A stretch of 64,000 nt of DNA, from the NCBI GenBank assembly GCA_023387815.1, contig JAEWHK010000063.1, positions 62,001-126,000 on the forward strand, read 5' to 3'. The DNA is from Pseudomonadota bacterium (GTDB taxonomy: Bacteria > Pseudomonadota > Gammaproteobacteria > Burkholderiales > Burkholderiaceae_B). Shown here piece by piece: positions 62,410 to 64,000 of the stretch (position 1 is the first letter of the stretch; every line of letters begins with the position of its first letter). The position numbers were made by a program, and so were the translations under genes. The notes below the pieces were generated by a model. It did no database searches. It was given only the letters and a program-made list of their open reading frames with translations, and was not told the origin of the DNA.

Positions 62410-62747
62410 TATTTGTATTTCCTCTATTGAGGCCTCGCCTCAAGTTTTCTTCAAAATTTCTTGTACATAAATTTATTTTCTCATATATGAAATGTATTGA
62501 CTCCTAGGGATAATCCCAAGGGGCCAGTTTGCCGGCTTTCGACCAATTTGTTACAATGGCCCTGATTTCCAATCACCCGTTTCAATTGTGTACACCTTTC
62601 GCTCCAGGCGAAAGTGCTTTACCTGTCAATCGGGCGCCTGCCGCCCATCTATTTTGTTTGTATCGACGGCGTTACGTCGTTTTCCGCATACTCTTTGGCA
62701 TACACAGTTATTTCTATAACCCTGTAAGACTTAAGGAGGCTACGGCC
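62410..62747. other. Intergenic and leader region before the betaine-binding protein gene
   Basis: This 338-base region separates the divergent cupin operon and the binding-protein gene. The left part (about 62440-62510) is AT-rich and contains the palindromic core TTCATATATGA at about 62481. The right part is a likely transcribed leader with two hairpins: TTTCGC with GCGAAA (62597-62613) and GGGCG with CGCCC (62632-62646), the latter followed by a T-rich run, as in a weak attenuator. No gene is visible; no known riboswitch is recognised. Confidence 0.45.
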
Positions 62748-63755
62748 ATGTTTTTCAAACACAAACTTCTATGCTCGACCCTGCTCGCTGCTATCGGTCT
62801 GGGCATGTCCGGCGCCGCCATGGCTGCTGATGCCCAATGTGAAGTCGATCGCACCGTCAACTTCGGCGGCATGAACTGGGAATCCAATCTGGTTCTGGTA
62901 GACGTAGAACGCACCATTCTGGAAAAGGGCTTTGGATGTAAAACAGAAACGCTGCCCACAGAAACCCTGCCTGCCCTGGCTGCGCTGGAGCGCGGCGACC
63001 TGGACATCAATACCGAAGTCTGGCTCAACAGCGTGGGCGATCCCTGGGCCAAAGCCGAGAAAGGCGGCAAGGTTAAGCGTGTAGGTGAACTCTATACCGG
63101 TGGCGAAGCCTGGTTCATCCCCAAATATGTGGCTGAAAAATTCCCAGATCTGAAATCCGCGGCAGACCTGCCTAAATACAAAGAAGAATTTGCCGATCCT
63201 GAAGACCCAAGCAAAGGCCGTTTCTATGGCTGCCCTGCCGGCTGGGGTTGTGAAGTCGTCAACAGCAATCTGTACAAGGCGCTGAAGCTGGACAAAGACT
63301 TCACCCTGTACTCTCCTGGAACCGGCGCTGCACAGAAAGCCGCTCTTACCTCCGCCTACAAGCGCAAGCAGAACATCGTGTTCTACTACTGGTACCCAAC
63401 GCCACTGGTTGGCGCCCTGGATCTGGTCAAACTGGAACTGCCCGCCTACGACAAGGAAAAGCAGACCTGCCTGACAAAACCCGACTGCGCCGATCCTCAG
63501 CCTAGCGCCTTTGCCGAAAACCCCGTATTCACAGCCCTGAACACGGAATTCACCAAGCAGGCGCCCAAACTGACCGAGTTCTTCTCCAAAGTGTCCGTGC
63601 CACTGCCCGTCATGGATAAAACACTGGCCCATATGGAAGAAACCGGTGACGAATCCCGCGATGTGGCCGACTGGTTCCTGAAAAACCAAGGCGAAGTCTG
63701 GGAAAAATGGGTCTCTCCCGAAGTCGCTGCTAAAGTGAAGGAATCACTCAATTAA
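62748..63755 (+). CDS. Glycine-betaine/choline-type ABC transporter substrate-binding protein (ProX/OpuAC family)
   Basis: A 335-residue periplasmic binding protein. The signal peptide is MFFKHKLLCSTLLAAIGLGM to about residue 26 (AMA), then the mature protein. The FGGMNWESNLVLVDVERTIL start, LERGDLDINTEVWLNSVGDPW, a YPTPLVGALDLVKLELPAYD segment and several Trp/Tyr residues for an aromatic cage agree with the OpuAC family that binds quaternary ammonium osmolytes. The ATG at 62748 follows TAAGGAGG; a longer frame starting at 62529 would include non-coding leader. A paralogue follows. Confidence 0.93.
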   Translation: MFFKHKLLCSTLLAAIGLGMSGAAMAADAQCEVDRTVNFGGMNWESNLVLVDVERTILEKGFGCKTETLPTETLPALAALERGDLDINTEVWLNSVGDPWAKAEKGGKVKRVGELYTGGEAWFIPKYVAEKFPDLKSAADLPKYKEEFADPEDPSKGRFYGCPAGWGCEVVNSNLYKALKLDKDFTLYSPGTGAAQKAALTSAYKRKQNIVFYYWYPTPLVGALDLVKLELPAYDKEKQTCLTKPDCADPQPSAFAENPVFTALNTEFTKQAPKLTEFFSKVSVPLPVMDKTLAHMEETGDESRDVADWFLKNQGEVWEKWVSPEVAAKVKESLN

Positions 63756-63773
63756 GGTCGACTCTGCTCACGC

Positions 63774-63791
63774 GCCCGTCTGTGAACGGGC
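63774..63791 (+). promoter_or_regulatory. Intercistronic hairpin between tandem binding-protein genes
   Basis: GCCCGT (63774-63779) pairs with ACGGGC (63786-63791) around CTGTGA. It lies 18 bases after the first stop and has no T-run, so it may stabilise the upstream message or cause partial termination. Confidence 0.4.
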
Positions 63792-63842
63792 CGAAGCCAA
63801 TGGTACCGATAGTTCACTTTTAGCCATAAGAGGCGCACTGCC

Positions 63843-64000
63843 ATGATAAAGACTAAAGTTTTATCCGCTGTATTTATTGCTTCGGCCACGTTCGGGCTTG
63901 CCCGGCCTGCCCTGGCAGCCGATGCACCCCAGTGCGAATACAAAGACACCGTCAGGTTCGGCGGCATGAACTGGGAATCGAATCTCATCCTGGCCGATGT
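63843..64000 (+). CDS. Second glycine-betaine type substrate-binding protein, partial
   Basis: The first 52 codons of a paralogue of the preceding gene, cut by the right edge. It has a signal peptide (MIKTKVLSAVFIASATFGLA, through PALAAD) and the same mature start, FGGMNWESNLILADV, as the first gene (FGGMNWESNLVLVDV). Spacing is 87 bases. Tandem paralogous binding proteins can widen the ligand range of one ABC transporter. Confidence 0.9.
   Translation, partial: MIKTKVLSAVFIASATFGLARPALAADAPQCEYKDTVRFGGMNWESNLILAD

Noticed and set aside
62769..63689. Minus-strand open frame of 306 codons
   Set aside because: Antisense of the betaine-binding protein gene; low-complexity Phe/Gly/Gln mix without family motifs.
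1..64000. Prophage, integron or insertion sequence
   Set aside because: No transposase, integrase, attachment site, capsid or inverted terminal repeats were found; the genes are metabolic and transport types.

Overview
The window reads as chromosomal DNA of a betaproteobacterium, most likely family Alcaligenaceae (an Advenella-like organism is my guess, low confidence). The reasons are dense packing, moderately high GC, and three orphan Bug-type tripartite tricarboxylate receptors, each embedded in a small catabolic cluster with acyl-CoA, lyase or PrpD-family enzymes and IclR regulators. I saw no rRNA, tRNA, CRISPR array, insertion sequence or phage gene.

Layout. 1-3865: a minus-strand operon of a flavoprotein monooxygenase and a dipeptide-type ABC transporter running off the left edge. 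4318-9769: zinc alcohol dehydrogenase, a solitary acetolactate synthase large subunit, panB coupled to a SET-domain protein, a frameshifted GNAT gene and a nucleoside deoxyribosyltransferase. 9920-15446: YdgA-like protein, YegP-like protein, a MocR regulator divergent from a LysE exporter, polysaccharide deacetylase. 15503-22695: acyl-CoA catabolic operon (crotonase, ADP-forming acyl-CoA synthetase, Bug receptor, two paired acyl-CoA dehydrogenases) with a divergent IclR. 22786-27595: pntAB, an RluA-family pseudouridine synthase, an NAGPA-like secreted protein. 27683-30995: PepSY and DUF2946 metal-handling pair, a VOC gene remnant, sulfurtransferase. 31063-37414: divergent cluster of fumarase-superfamily lyase, FAD-linked hydroxyacid oxidase, IclR, MmgE/PrpD protein and Bug receptor. 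37549-45422: AhpD-like protein, malate synthase G, a UvrD-like helicase, ferredoxin-NADP reductase, MFS exporter, TlpA-like protein. 45567-51760: a complete five-gene oligopeptide ABC transporter plus GNAT. 51812-57123: GST, glycine-zipper lipoprotein, CopZ, phosphoesterase, penicillin acylase. 57361-62409: IclR and a convergent cupin-Bug-CoA transferase-acyl-CoA dehydrogenase operon. 62748-64000: two tandem glycine-betaine type binding proteins, the second cut by the right edge.

How it works together. The window is dominated by scavenging: peptide and betaine ABC uptake, and three separate modules each pairing a Bug binding protein with enzymes that would activate or cleave an organic acid. 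The most interesting is 31063-37414, whose lyase and PrpD partner resemble the epimerase plus C-N lyase pair known for iminodisuccinate breakdown, and whose two divergent promoters share a TGAATGAA operator-like element. Malate synthase G lies directly beside it and could receive glyoxylate, though nothing shows that link.

A second theme is a set of short tandem repeats with regular periods (6, 10, 15, 16, 18 and 20 bases) at gene boundaries or gene starts.
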